Positions 1-7,751 of a stretch of 64,000 nucleotides of DNA are shown here, piece after piece; the stretch's first letter is position 1; each line of letters opens with the position of its first letter. Where the stretch lies: positions 62,001-126,000 of IMG/VR virus record IMGVR_UViG_3300033388_007730. One strand, 5' to 3'. The stretch comes from a virus. A program made the position numbers and the translations under genes. The notes beneath the pieces are model-generated. The model searched no databases. It had not been told where the DNA came from and saw only the letters and a list, made by a program, of their open reading frames with translations.

Positions 1-44
1 GGCTATAATACGTATATATGATGAAAGATCAATAAGCGTATTGT

Positions 45-74
45 TAGAAAGTGATTATGATTTTGGTGTGTAAT
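45..74 (+). promoter_or_regulatory. Putative promoter, AAGTGATT class
   Basis: TAGAAA followed by GTGATT, then an 18-base spacer and TGTAAT as a -10 box. The GAAAGTGATT box recurs at several other promoters here (9158, 10743, 16921). It lies about 20 bases before the gene at 95, which has an AGGAGG ribosome binding site at 82-87. The -10 is imperfect. Confidence 0.5.
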
Positions 75-94
75 AATATATAAGGAGGCAGAAA

Positions 95-685
95 ATGTCT
101 ATAGAAGAAAAAAAGAAACCATTGGAGTTTATTTTCACTCCAGATAATGTTCCTGGACCTATAGGCTCAGGGGATTATGAAATAGTTTATAATCCAGATT
201 ACCAATCTAGTGGTAGTATTATGGATTTGTATCCACTCAACATAACCAACAGTGGACAAAGTATTTGTTGCCCAATTGAGTTATTTACTGAGGTGATTGA
301 TTTTTTAACAGAGAAAGGAATTATAGAGGGGAAGGTAAAGGAAACGAATCTTGTTCAGACTAAAATTATTTCTACAATTCCATTACCAGTTATAGATGGT
401 GTTGGTGAGACAGTTCTTGGTCAAGAAGGTTCATCTTCTGTACAACCTTTTACATCTTTTGATGAGACTGATACTGAAATGAATGATATATTGACACCTG
501 ATGATGAGTCTGTTAAAGATGTAGCATCTATAAAAGTTGGAGATAAAGAAGCAGCTTCTGAAGAAATTGTTTCTAGACCAGTAATACGAACTAGAGTTGG
601 TGATAGTGAAGATCCTCAACAGGCAGAGAAAGATGCTGCTGTTATGAGGGGTAATGCAGAAAGTAATTTTAGAAGGACTGATTAA
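95..685 (+). CDS. Hypothetical acidic protein, 196 aa
   Basis: I do not recognise the family. The first 90 residues look folded (alternating hydrophobic positions, paired cysteines in SICCPIEL). Residues about 100-196 are low-complexity, rich in Asp, Glu, Ser and Thr, and probably disordered. No signal peptide or membrane segment is seen. A strong AGGAGG site precedes the ATG. The TAA stop shares a base with the next ATG, so it heads a tightly coupled operon. Confidence 0.75.
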   Translation: MSIEEKKKPLEFIFTPDNVPGPIGSGDYEIVYNPDYQSSGSIMDLYPLNITNSGQSICCPIELFTEVIDFLTEKGIIEGKVKETNLVQTKIISTIPLPVIDGVGETVLGQEGSSSVQPFTSFDETDTEMNDILTPDDESVKDVASIKVGDKEAASEEIVSRPVIRTRVGDSEDPQQAEKDAAVMRGNAESNFRRTD

Positions 686-900
686 TGGAGTACAAATGTA
701 CGACAGTTCCTATTAATAAACTTATTTCTACGCCATCTGGCTTTGTAATGCCAATGTGTCAAGAATGTAAAACAATTGATTGTGATAATCCAATAGAGTC
801 TAAGAATATTAGTGTACTAGGCGTTAATAAAAATATAAAAGTGTTCGTAAGAGGAACCCAAATTTCTTTTGTTGTTAATTGTAATGGATACACAAAATGA
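685..900 (+). CDS. Hypothetical small cysteine-containing protein, 71 aa
   Basis: Unrecognised. A CxxCxxxxC cluster (MCQECKTIDCDN, around residues 24-35) could bind a metal, but only three closely spaced cysteines are present, with a possible fourth in VVNCNG near the C-terminus. It is coupled to its neighbours by a one-base stop/start overlap upstream and an ATGA overlap downstream. Confidence 0.65.
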   Translation: MEYKCTTVPINKLISTPSGFVMPMCQECKTIDCDNPIESKNISVLGVNKNIKVFVRGTQISFVVNCNGYTK

Positions 901-1703
901 GTGCAAGAATTAGTAAAGCTAGACAAACAAGTAGAATTGGAAAGCAAAGAGAAAAAAAACAAGATGAATTCTCTAAGCATCAAAAAAGTATGGCTAAAAT
1001 TAAAGCGAGTCCTAATACTCAAAAGATAAGTTATCCCATATATAAGGAGGCTTATGAATATGTGGATAATTTGTTTCCAGGTTCTGAAGTAAAGAAAGTT
1101 GGTATCTATAAAGTGAGTCCTACTTATCTCACTAAATTGGGATATGGTGGTTGCGGTGGTTTTTATTGTAGGTACTCGAAGGTGATTGTAATTTCATCCT
1201 GGTTTCCAGTGGATAAAAGAAGATATCCATCTAGATATAATTTTAGTATCAAAGCTAAAATAACTAAAGATGAAGTGATAGCACATGAATTGCTTCATTA
1301 TTGTTTTGTAGAAGAGGGTGGCAATTCTAATAGTAGAGAAATAAATGAAGAGTTTGCTTATGGTTGGTCAATTGGATATTTAAGATTTAAAGGACATTCA
1401 GACGATTTTATTATAACAAAGAATTTTTATCCATTCTTGGTAGAGATTATGTCTAAACAGGCTTTAGATTATGTTTTACATTTGGATGGTAGTACCAGAG
1501 CTGAATATAATAAATTTTCTAAATTCAAGCAAAGGGAATTTTTTAGAAAATATGGAATAAAATGGCATAATAAAAGAAAAGAATTAGCATATGAATATGG
1601 GGAAGATCTCATTGAGTTATATGATAGAAAAGCATCAGAGGGAACTCACTGCACTAAAGAAGTTACAAAAACTGACCGATTTGATCTAATGGATCTAGAT
1701 TAG
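897..1703 (+). CDS. Putative zinc metalloprotease (HExxH) with shared C-terminal tail, 268 aa
   Basis: The motif AHELLHYCF (HExxH, around residues 131-138) followed by EINEEFAYGW resembles SprT-like or minimal gluzincin peptidases, where the downstream Glu can be the third zinc ligand. The N-terminus is very basic and probably disordered. The protein ends in DRFDLMDLD, one of a set of near-identical tails on unrelated proteins in this window. The start overlaps the previous stop (ATGA). Peptidase activity is inferred from the motif only; the substrate is unknown. Confidence 0.65.
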   Translation: MSARISKARQTSRIGKQREKKQDEFSKHQKSMAKIKASPNTQKISYPIYKEAYEYVDNLFPGSEVKKVGIYKVSPTYLTKLGYGGCGGFYCRYSKVIVISSWFPVDKRRYPSRYNFSIKAKITKDEVIAHELLHYCFVEEGGNSNSREINEEFAYGWSIGYLRFKGHSDDFIITKNFYPFLVEIMSKQALDYVLHLDGSTRAEYNKFSKFKQREFFRKYGIKWHNKRKELAYEYGEDLIELYDRKASEGTHCTKEVTKTDRFDLMDLD

Positions 1704-1727
1704 AAGGTCTTCATATCGGAGACAACT

Positions 1728-2243
1728 ATGAGCTACGAACATAATTTTGATGAAAAAATTGTGGTATTTCCAGATGAAGAAAATTATCTAAAATGTAAAT
1801 TAGCATATTTAGAATATGAAAAGGGATTTGAAGAGAGTGAGACTCATTTTTCTTTTTTGGAATATATACAAGGTTCTTGGCAGAGTAATTTAATGGGTTG
1901 GGTGGTAGAAGAGATTAAAGATAATGATACAGCTTTTCAAACTTACACTTTTTCTGTAGATTGGTCAGATTCAGCAAATGATAGTTGGAGTAGCTCTTCA
2001 TACACAAATACTACTACAGAAAGTTCTCAATCTGTTGTTGGAGATGATGGAACTATTGTTGGATTTAATGGAGAAACTTTATATACTACTTTAGTACTAG
2101 GCTCTACCAACACTACAGATTTACATAATGGATGGATAAGAACAGATTCTACTCATCGTTATTCTACTGATACTCCAGAAGAACAAGAGAAAAAGAGAAA
2201 AAAGAATGAGTTTGATAGGTTTGATATTTTAGATTTTGATTAG
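1728..2243 (+). CDS. Hypothetical protein with shared C-terminal tail, 171 aa
   Basis: Unrecognised. Residues 1-70 are acidic and aromatic. Residues about 75-110 are a Ser/Thr/Asn-rich stretch (SWSSSSYTNTTTESSQS). It ends with a lysine-rich linker and DRFDILDFD, a member of the shared tail family. The stop is TAG. The upstream gap of 24 bases carries a GGAG-like site. Confidence 0.65.
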   Translation: MSYEHNFDEKIVVFPDEENYLKCKLAYLEYEKGFEESETHFSFLEYIQGSWQSNLMGWVVEEIKDNDTAFQTYTFSVDWSDSANDSWSSSSYTNTTTESSQSVVGDDGTIVGFNGETLYTTLVLGSTNTTDLHNGWIRTDSTHRYSTDTPEEQEKKRKKNEFDRFDILDFD

Positions 2244-2250
2244 AATTTTA

Positions 2251-2279
2251 TAGAAAAGTGAAAAGCAATATATTATAAT
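2251..2279 (+). promoter_or_regulatory. Putative promoter with near-leaderless start
   Basis: TAGAAA, 17-base spacer, TATAAT (2274-2279). The spacer begins AGTGAAA, close to the AAGTGATT box of other promoters here. The ATG at 2291 is only 11 bases past the -10, so the mRNA leader would be about 4-5 bases and the GGGG run at 2280-2284 would lie at or before the transcription start. Confidence 0.6.
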
Positions 2280-2290
2280 GGGGGAATACA

Positions 2291-2578
2291 ATGATTAAAT
2301 TTTTTTGGTATGAACATCCTAAAACAGGAGAAATATTTTCAGATCAAAGAATGGAAGGGTATGAGGAAAAACCGTTAGTCAAAGGGGGAGTTAAGTGTGA
2401 GTTGGTTAGAGATTATGTTCCTCCTGTAGAAGAAAGAGATGATATTAATTTGGCAATTATCAACAAGAATAGAGAAGTTTTTCAGGCTGATGCTGATTGG
2501 GTGAAAAGATGTAAACCGAAATATGTTAAGTTTCAGGATGGTCATAGAGAGCGTTATGACCCAACTAAACATAACTAG
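2291..2578 (+). CDS. Hypothetical protein, 95 aa
   Basis: Unrecognised. It begins IKFFWYEHPKTGEIFSDQR, an opening reminiscent of short FmdB-like regulators, but the zinc-ribbon cysteines of that family are absent. It has a proline-rich middle (DYVPPVEERD) and a basic, aromatic C-terminus. It is the first gene after the promoter at 2251. Confidence 0.65.
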   Translation: MIKFFWYEHPKTGEIFSDQRMEGYEEKPLVKGGVKCELVRDYVPPVEERDDINLAIINKNREVFQADADWVKRCKPKYVKFQDGHRERYDPTKHN

Positions 2579-2599
2579 AACAAAGATGTAGGAGAAAGA

Positions 2600-2809
2600 A
2601 TGGATGAAAAGAAAAAATGTGATTGGAGTGGTCATTCTAATCGCTACACACTAGCTGATAAATTCTTATTCAATAAACTATTACCAACTTTATTGAGTAA
2701 AGTGGCAAGAGATGAACCTTGGGCGAGAAAAGAGCATAAAGAGATGATGAAAAGATTTGAGAACAATTTTGGTGGAGAGCCTCTAGAAATTAGTGAGGAA
2801 AATAAATGA
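2600..2809 (+). CDS. Hypothetical protein, 69 aa
   Basis: Unrecognised, mostly charged and predicted helical. An AGGAGA site lies just before the ATG. The stop overlaps the next gene's start (ATGAG), indicating translational coupling. Confidence 0.6.
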   Translation: MDEKKKCDWSGHSNRYTLADKFLFNKLLPTLLSKVARDEPWARKEHKEMMKRFENNFGGEPLEISEENK

Positions 2810-3171
2810 GATATGTTAGAAAAGAACATATTGTAACCACTATATGTAATGAAGATGTGACAGAGGATGATATTATAAGTAGTGTTTTGGCTAGTCTAAA
2901 AAACAATATGATAGAATTTTCTTTAAACACCAAAAAATATTTTCCAAGTTGTTTTGATTATAAATATACTCATTATAATAAAGTTAAAGTTGAAAGTGTG
3001 GGAGAGAATGTCGTTGATTTTATAATTTTTGACAAGTTTTCTACTACTCATTTAAGAGGCATTCATTTCTCTGACATAGTAGAGATTAGTGCCATTACGA
3101 CAGTAGATAAAATTTTAAAAACCAAACCTAATGCTACCAGGTGGGATTTTTTAGATATAAGAGAGGAATAA
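2806..3171 (+). CDS. Hypothetical protein with variant tail, 121 aa
   Basis: Unrecognised fold with beta-like alternation in residues 30-95. The end, TRWDFLDIREE, looks like a divergent member of the shared tail: Trp replaces Phe and four charged residues follow. It is coupled to the upstream gene by a 4-base overlap. Confidence 0.6.
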   Translation: MRYVRKEHIVTTICNEDVTEDDIISSVLASLKNNMIEFSLNTKKYFPSCFDYKYTHYNKVKVESVGENVVDFIIFDKFSTTHLRGIHFSDIVEISAITTVDKILKTKPNATRWDFLDIREE

Positions 3172-3173
3172 TT

Positions 3174-3374
3174 ATGGCATATTTAATTAGAGCAATAGGC
3201 GAAAAAATTGGCACTACAGAATATGAGAAAATTGATGATGCAAAAAGTTTTGCAACAACTCATATTGAGAATTACAAAGAGGGATTTGAGATAGTGGATA
3301 AAGGGAGTGGAAGAATTGAGTACACGGATAAAAGAGAAGAAGTGAGCAGAACAGATTTAATAGATTGGGATTAA
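3174..3374 (+). CDS. Hypothetical protein with shared tail variant, 66 aa
   Basis: A small alpha/beta protein beginning AYLIRAIGEK. It ends SRTDLIDWD, matching the tail family except that Thr replaces Phe. An upstream in-frame ATG exists at 3141, but 3174 is preferred: it follows GAGAGGAAT directly after the previous stop. Function unknown. Confidence 0.6.
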   Translation: MAYLIRAIGEKIGTTEYEKIDDAKSFATTHIENYKEGFEIVDKGSGRIEYTDKREEVSRTDLIDWD

Positions 3375-3375
3375 T

Positions 3376-3957
3376 ATGACAGAATGTTATTATATAGGAA
3401 GTAGAAAGTGCAGAGTTCGTACAATAACCCCTAAACAATTGGCAGAAGCAACAGAAGCAGGGATTACAAGAAGAGATTATCATCGTAGTGTCGGCTCTAC
3501 AGGACATTATTATGATCCGGAACAAGGAGAATATAAAAATGAAATATATGGATGTTTGGGAGAGATAGTATTTAGAGATATCGTAAAAAAAAATGGTCTT
3601 GGATCTGTTTCTCATTTTTATCCGTTTTATTCAATTGGCAGGGAAGAGATAGCAAAAAAGGCAAATCATGATGCGGAGATATGTTCAAAGACAATAGAAG
3701 TAAAAACAGTTATTCCTCCAAGCGGGCATAAAAAAAGAATATTAGTTAAATTAAGAGAGTATAAAAAAGGAATTAATTTTTATGTTGTTGTTAAATTTAT
3801 TAATGATAATGAATATGTCTTTGCTGGATTTTGTACTGATGAAGAGTTGAAAATAAATACACCACGTAGTTTTGGGCAGGGAGGAAAATGTTATTGGAGA
3901 TTGTTGGAAGATTTGCATCACATGAAAAAAGATTGGTGGGAATTTGAGGAGAAGTAA
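3376..3957 (+). CDS. Putative PD-(D/E)XK superfamily nuclease, 193 aa
   Basis: The protein shows the order expected for a PD-(D/E)XK core: a helix Glu in GCLGEIVFRD (around residue 62), an Asp in NHDAEICS (about 99), then IEVKT (about 107-111) as the ExK motif, followed by a lysine-rich segment. A DNA nuclease is inferred; the specificity is unknown. It sits among small tail-motif genes but lacks the tail itself (it ends WWEFEEK). The start follows the previous stop by one base. Confidence 0.55.
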   Translation: MTECYYIGSRKCRVRTITPKQLAEATEAGITRRDYHRSVGSTGHYYDPEQGEYKNEIYGCLGEIVFRDIVKKNGLGSVSHFYPFYSIGREEIAKKANHDAEICSKTIEVKTVIPPSGHKKRILVKLREYKKGINFYVVVKFINDNEYVFAGFCTDEELKINTPRSFGQGGKCYWRLLEDLHHMKKDWWEFEEK

Positions 3958-3958
3958 A

Positions 3959-4255
3959 ATGGAAGAACACAGTCCATATTTTAATTATATTACATGGAAA
4001 CAAATGGCAGAGATTTCAACTTCTGTGACAGAGAATGGTGTAGTAGATGACATGTTATTTGCATTAAAGTTGCTCTCTATAATATATTGTATCGAAGAAG
4101 ATATATTAAAGGATATGAAGATGAGTGACATTATGAGATTGAAAAATGCTGTTGAGAAAGGAACACCAGAGGATGTTAAAAGAGAGAAAAAATGGGTGAT
4201 AAGTTATATTAAAGATAAATATGAAGTTGATAGATTTGAGTTGATGGACTTGTAA
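3959..4255 (+). CDS. Hypothetical protein with shared C-terminal tail, 98 aa
   Basis: Unrecognised helical protein ending EVDRFELMDL, a clear member of the tail family. The ATG at 3959 is chosen because GAGGAG (3946-3951) is well spaced before it; a TTG five codons upstream is also in frame. Confidence 0.65.
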   Translation: MEEHSPYFNYITWKQMAEISTSVTENGVVDDMLFALKLLSIIYCIEEDILKDMKMSDIMRLKNAVEKGTPEDVKREKKWVISYIKDKYEVDRFELMDL

Positions 4256-4317
4256 GATGGATATTGATATTAGTTTTTTGTCGAAAGAACAATTAAGAAA
4301 ATAAATTAATTCCTATT

Positions 4318-4500
4318 ATGGGTAAGCTAAAAGCTAAAGAGTTTCAGTATGAAGAATTATTTTCGGAAGTTAAAGAGATAAAAGAGAAAAACAAGGAAAA
4401 TGAATCTAAAATTGAAGAATTAGAAAAAAGCAATAAAGAGTTAGAAGAAAGCAATAAGAAGTTGAATAAATATACCAAATTTGAGGCGATGGACATTTGA
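4318..4500 (+). CDS. Small coiled-coil protein with shared tail, 60 aa
   Basis: Almost entirely a Glu/Lys/Asn heptad-like helix (about residues 15-50) followed by YTKFEAMDI, the shared tail. No convincing ribosome binding site precedes the ATG, so it could be a remnant or use an upstream start. Its shape, a helix plus a tail, suggests an adaptor or oligomeriser rather than an enzyme. Confidence 0.5.
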   Translation: MGKLKAKEFQYEELFSEVKEIKEKNKENESKIEELEKSNKELEESNKKLNKYTKFEAMDI

Positions 4501-4520
4501 AAAGACTTGAAGCCACATTC

Positions 4521-4560
4521 TACTATATTAATTCTACTATATTATAAATATACTATATTA
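4521..4560 (+). repeat. Three direct copies of TACTATATTA
   Basis: The 10-mer TACTATATTA occurs at 4521, 4535 and 4551, spaced 14 and 16 bases, in the AT-rich gap before the polymerase gene. It could be a protein-binding iteron, a melting region, or simple AT-rich drift. Confidence 0.5.
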
Positions 4561-4679
4561 AAAAATATTGTCACTGGCATTGTCACAAATGTCATCCTTG
4601 TGGAGAAGGATTGGAAAAGTTGTTCAAAATGGTAGATAAAATGAAAAAAAAGGAATCAAAAAAAGATGAAATTCAGTAA
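4557..4679 (+). pseudogene. Cys/His-rich open frame without a normal start
   Basis: The frame encodes CHWHCHKCHPCGEG followed by a lysine-rich helix (to the TAA at 4677), a zinc-finger-like peptide of about 40 residues. It overlaps the polymerase start by 14 bases. The frame is open only from 4548 and has no ATG, GTG or TTG ahead of the cysteines; the only candidate is ATT at 4557. It may be a decayed gene 5' end, a frameshifted remnant or a gene with an unusual start. Confidence 0.3.
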
Positions 4680-6066
4680 TAAAGAGTTTGTGCATTGGCA
4701 TGTTCATAGCGAAAATTCGAAATTTGACGGATTGGCGAAATTAGATGAGTTAGTAATGAGAGCAAGAGAGATGGGGTTCCCAGCTCTTGCACTTACTGAC
4801 CATGGAAATATTCAGGGCTGGATTCAGTTCTTGAAATTAGCGAGAGCTACTAAAGATAAAAAAGGTAATGATATTCCTTATGCTCCTATTAAACCTATTC
4901 TTGGTTGCGAGTTTTATCTTTCCCGAAAAATGGATATAGGTCAATATGATGAAAAGATGAAGAAGAAGGGTGAGCCTGTAAGACAACAACCGGATAAGAG
5001 GAAAGGAAATAGACATTTAAATCTTTACGCAATGAACTTTAAGGGATATAAGAATATTTGCAGATTATCTCAAGCTTCATTCACAAGAGGATTTTACTCA
5101 GATCCAAGAATTGATATAACTACTTTAGCGGAGCATAGTGAAGGTGTTATGATAGGTTCTGCTTGCTTATCTAGTCTGATTAATGTTAATCTTATGTATG
5201 GAAGATACAATGAAGCTAAACAAGTTTGCACTACTTTAAAAGATATATTTGGAGAGAATTTTTTCCTAGAAATAATGTATCATGGAATTCCTGAAGAAAG
5301 AGAAATATTACCTTACATATTTCAACTATCAAAAGAATTAGAGATACCAGTAGTCGCTACTAATGATTCTCATTATATACATAAGGAACAAGGAAGATCA
5401 CAAGAGTTATTAATGTGCATGTCTCAGCAGAGGTGTATAAAAGATTCTAAAAGATTAAACTTTAGACATATGGAATTTTATTTGAAAAGTGCTGATGAGA
5501 TGTACAAATTATTTAAGGGTCATCCAGAAGCTCTTGTAAATTCAAGAGTATTGGCAGAGAGAATTAATACAAAAGATATTGAAGAGAATTTGTTTGGAGG
5601 TATGAGACTTCCTATTTTTGATATCCCATCAGAGCATAAAGATCCATTTGAGTATATGGAAAAATTAGCCTGGGAAGGAATGAAAAAGATTGGATGGGAT
5701 AAGAGTCAACCACACATAGACGCATTGAAAATGGAGATAAATGATGTGTTAGTGGCAAGAGATAATAATAATTATGATTTTGCTACATATTTCTTAATAG
5801 TAAAAGATTATATTGAGAATGCAAGAGATAATGGTGTGTTAGTAGGTTGCGGAAGAGGAAGTGGATATGCCAGTGTGTTGTTAAGGTGTCTTGGAATTAC
5901 TTATGGAGCTGATCCTTTAGAGTATGGACTTTTATGGGAAAGATTTTTAGGGTTCTCAGATTCTAGGTTCATTAAAGAAAATGATTTTGGCTTTGAAACG
6001 GATATAATTCAACAAACATTAGATATGGATGTTGGTGGTGATGTAGAGGAAGATTTTAATGGATGA
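4666..6066 (+). CDS. dnaE: DNA polymerase III alpha subunit, N-terminal fragment (PHP domain), 466 aa
   Basis: Family C replicative polymerase, first of three pieces. The PHP domain is clear: HWHVHSENSKFDG (residues 7-19), ALTDHGN (about 43-49) and TNDSHYIHKEQG (about 230). The fragment continues into the start of the palm with VGCGRGSGYASVLLR and DPLEYGLLWERFLG, matching the bacterial glycine-rich motif. It stops after an acidic linker, before the catalytic aspartates, which are on the gene at 6674. No intein N-half is visible at its end. Either the pieces assemble non-covalently or the gene was broken by an insertion. Confidence 0.9.
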   Translation: MKFSNKEFVHWHVHSENSKFDGLAKLDELVMRAREMGFPALALTDHGNIQGWIQFLKLARATKDKKGNDIPYAPIKPILGCEFYLSRKMDIGQYDEKMKKKGEPVRQQPDKRKGNRHLNLYAMNFKGYKNICRLSQASFTRGFYSDPRIDITTLAEHSEGVMIGSACLSSLINVNLMYGRYNEAKQVCTTLKDIFGENFFLEIMYHGIPEEREILPYIFQLSKELEIPVVATNDSHYIHKEQGRSQELLMCMSQQRCIKDSKRLNFRHMEFYLKSADEMYKLFKGHPEALVNSRVLAERINTKDIEENLFGGMRLPIFDIPSEHKDPFEYMEKLAWEGMKKIGWDKSQPHIDALKMEINDVLVARDNNNYDFATYFLIVKDYIENARDNGVLVGCGRGSGYASVLLRCLGITYGADPLEYGLLWERFLGFSDSRFIKENDFGFETDIIQQTLDMDVGGDVEEDFNG

Positions 6067-6244
6067 ACAGAAAGAATTACTATGTAGATTTTGGGAAAAG
6101 AAATTGGGTCTAGAGTATATGTAATATCTTAGAGATCGAAAAAATGATTACCTTATGAGTATTTTAGAAGAAGATTAGAATAAATTTGATATTATAGACA
6201 TAGATAAAGAAGAAGAAAAAGAAGATGATATATGTTCCACTTAG
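6059..6244 (+). pseudogene. Open frame with two in-frame stops that retains the tail motif
   Basis: Starting from an ATG overlapping the end of the polymerase fragment, one frame reads MDEQKELLCRFWEKKLG, meets TAA at 6122 and TAG at 6176, then encodes NKFDIIDID followed by an acidic run to TAG at 6242. The KFDIIDID segment matches the shared C-terminal tail. Both stops are one C-to-T change from Gln codons. A decayed gene is the simplest reading; readthrough is the alternative. Confidence 0.45.
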
Positions 6245-6404
6245 TGATGAAGAAAAAGGACAATTAAAACAGTACTGGCTGACAATGCGTCCAAAAGAAT
6301 ATGTTGATGTTCTATTTGATGATCTTCCTGTCCCTCATTATTGTTGTGATTATATGGTAAATATTACAGAGACACAAAAAAGATTTGAGTTAATGGATAT
6401 ATGA
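6225..6404 (+). CDS. Small hypothetical protein with shared tail, 59 aa
   Basis: It begins MIYVPLSDEEKGQLKQYW and ends TQKRFELMDI, one of the cleanest copies of the shared tail, followed by TGA. It lies inside the region separating the first two polymerase fragments. An upstream GAAGAAGAAAAAGAAG purine run may serve as the ribosome binding site. Function unknown. Confidence 0.55.
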   Translation: MIYVPLSDEEKGQLKQYWLTMRPKEYVDVLFDDLPVPHYCCDYMVNITETQKRFELMDI

Positions 6405-6425
6405 GTATAAGAATAAAGAAACTTG

Positions 6426-6662
6426 ATGATAGAGGTAATTTATTTTAAATATGATAATGGATACGAGGTCTGGAGAGATTTTGATGAGGAAAATAATTGT
6501 ATTCATTGGAAAGATTTTAGTGGAGTAGAACATTGGTGGGAGCATAGAGTAGAAACTTCAGTGATGTGTATAAAAATTACAAAAGAAGAATTTGAGGAAA
6601 TAGAAGCAAAGAAAAAAGGAAAGAAAAATATTTATACAAGATTTGAGATAATGGATATGTGA
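6426..6662 (+). CDS. Small hypothetical protein with shared tail, 78 aa
   Basis: Residues 1-40 (YFKYDNGYEVWRDFDEENN and GVEHWWEHR) resemble the NGYEYWxxYDxNGN aromatic repeats of some bacterial and phage proteins. The C-terminus, YTRFEIMDM, is a shared-tail copy. ATG at 6426 is chosen over the adjacent in-frame TTG at 6423. It sits in the polymerase split. Confidence 0.55.
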   Translation: MIEVIYFKYDNGYEVWRDFDEENNCIHWKDFSGVEHWWEHRVETSVMCIKITKEEFEEIEAKKKGKKNIYTRFEIMDM

Positions 6663-6673
6663 AAGAAGATTAA

Positions 6674-7723
6674 ATGCCTGATTTAGAAATAATTAGAAAA
6701 GAAATTATAGAGGAAATAAGCAATAGATTGAAAGGTGATCCTAGATTGCCAAAAGCTGTTTCTAAAGCAAATGAAGAGTTAGATGTTATGAGCAATACTA
6801 ACGGATTAGAACAGAAAAACAATTTAGAAACATTTTATTCTATATGGAAGAAGAATCAAGGGAAAGTTGGACATAAAAATGAGATAAACAGTTGGACAGC
6901 TTTCTTTTTAGGAATGACAGAAACTAAACCTGAAAAAGGTAGTGAGTTCGTTCCCATAAGAAGGTGTTTCGCAAGAGCTGGGTTCCCAGACATAGATACA
7001 GATTTTGATGATGAGAAGAGAGATAGTGTTTATGACTACATCATTGCAAAATATGGAAGAGAAAATGTTGGTAATATTGGTACTCATGGAAAGCTGAAAT
7101 TTAAGAGCTGTGTGACAAGAGTTGTTAAGGCATTAGATGTGGCAGGATCTTTCCTTAAAAGTCCAGAGGCTTATATTTCTGATAATGCTCAAAAGGTTAC
7201 AGAGATATTAGAGCCATTTCCTAAAAAGGGATTAATGAAAGTTACTGATGAAGATGGCAATGAGCATTTGATAAAGAATTTTAAAGATGCTTATAGATAT
7301 TGTCCTGATTTTGCTAAGTCTATAGACAAACATCCAGAGATAAAAATACACGCCGAACATATAGAAGGAACATTTGCAAATTTTGGTTGTTTAGCAGCTA
7401 ATACTCCGATTTTAACTGAAAAAGGTTGGATAAGAATAGATCAATTAACTACTAAATATAAAATAGCTTATGTTGATAAAGATGAAAAAATTAAATATAC
7501 TGATGAGTTCAAGAAGTTTAAAACAGGTATAAAAAAGACATACCGAATGAGATTATCTAGCGGTTCATTCATTGATGTGACAGATGAACATTTAATTTTT
7601 ACAGATAAGGGATGTGTTAAGTTTGAAGAAATTAGAAAAAATCAAAAAAAATATAAAATATATGAAGTTAAAGAATATATCAAAGAACGACGAGCCAAGC
7701 TTTGTGATATATTAGATAATTAA
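6674..7723 (+). CDS. dnaE: DNA polymerase III alpha, middle fragment fused to intein N-half, 349 aa
   Basis: Residues 1-238 continue the polymerase: after a helical, charged lead-in comes GFPDIDTDFDDEKRDSVYDY (around residues 109-128), the DxD pair of the family C active site, then YGRENVGNIGTHGKLKFKS. At Cys239 the protein changes into an intein N-half (CLAANTPILTEKGW, then TDEHLIFT) and ends at TAA. The third catalytic Asp and the rest of the polymerase are on the next gene, so activity should require protein trans-splicing. Confidence 0.9.
   Translation: MPDLEIIRKEIIEEISNRLKGDPRLPKAVSKANEELDVMSNTNGLEQKNNLETFYSIWKKNQGKVGHKNEINSWTAFFLGMTETKPEKGSEFVPIRRCFARAGFPDIDTDFDDEKRDSVYDYIIAKYGRENVGNIGTHGKLKFKSCVTRVVKALDVAGSFLKSPEAYISDNAQKVTEILEPFPKKGLMKVTDEDGNEHLIKNFKDAYRYCPDFAKSIDKHPEIKIHAEHIEGTFANFGCLAANTPILTEKGWIRIDQLTTKYKIAYVDKDEKIKYTDEFKKFKTGIKKTYRMRLSSGSFIDVTDEHLIFTDKGCVKFEEIRKNQKKYKIYEVKEYIKERRAKLCDILDN
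7388..7720 (+). other. Split intein, N-terminal half (111 aa)
   Basis: It starts with the nucleophile Cys in CLAANTPILTEKGWIRI (block A) and contains VTDEHLIFTDKG (block B with the conserved His). About 50 more residues follow before TAA. No endonuclease domain is present. It follows polymerase residues FANFG; the C-half begins 28 bases after the stop. Confidence 0.88.
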
Positions 7724-7751
7724 TTACCTAATCATAAGGTTATGGAGGGAA

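Noticed and set aside
3214-3615. Long minus-strand frames opposite coding genes (here and in many other places)
   Set aside because: They are antisense shadows of AT-rich genes, rich in Phe, Ile and Ser, without ribosome binding sites. Only the frames at 31178-32020 and 27178-27294 have good starts and content.
4257-4304. 15-codon frame after the gene ending at 4255
   Set aside because: Too short, no supporting motif; may be a remnant of a longer upstream part of the gene at 4318.
4666-6066. Intein at the break between the first and second polymerase fragments
   Set aside because: The end of the first fragment has no Cys/Ser block A and the second fragment has no HN-Cys/Ser junction.
6401-6448. 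15-codon frame MSIRIKKLDDRGNLF
   Set aside because: It overlaps the previous stop, but is very short and is nested over the start of the better supported gene at 6426.
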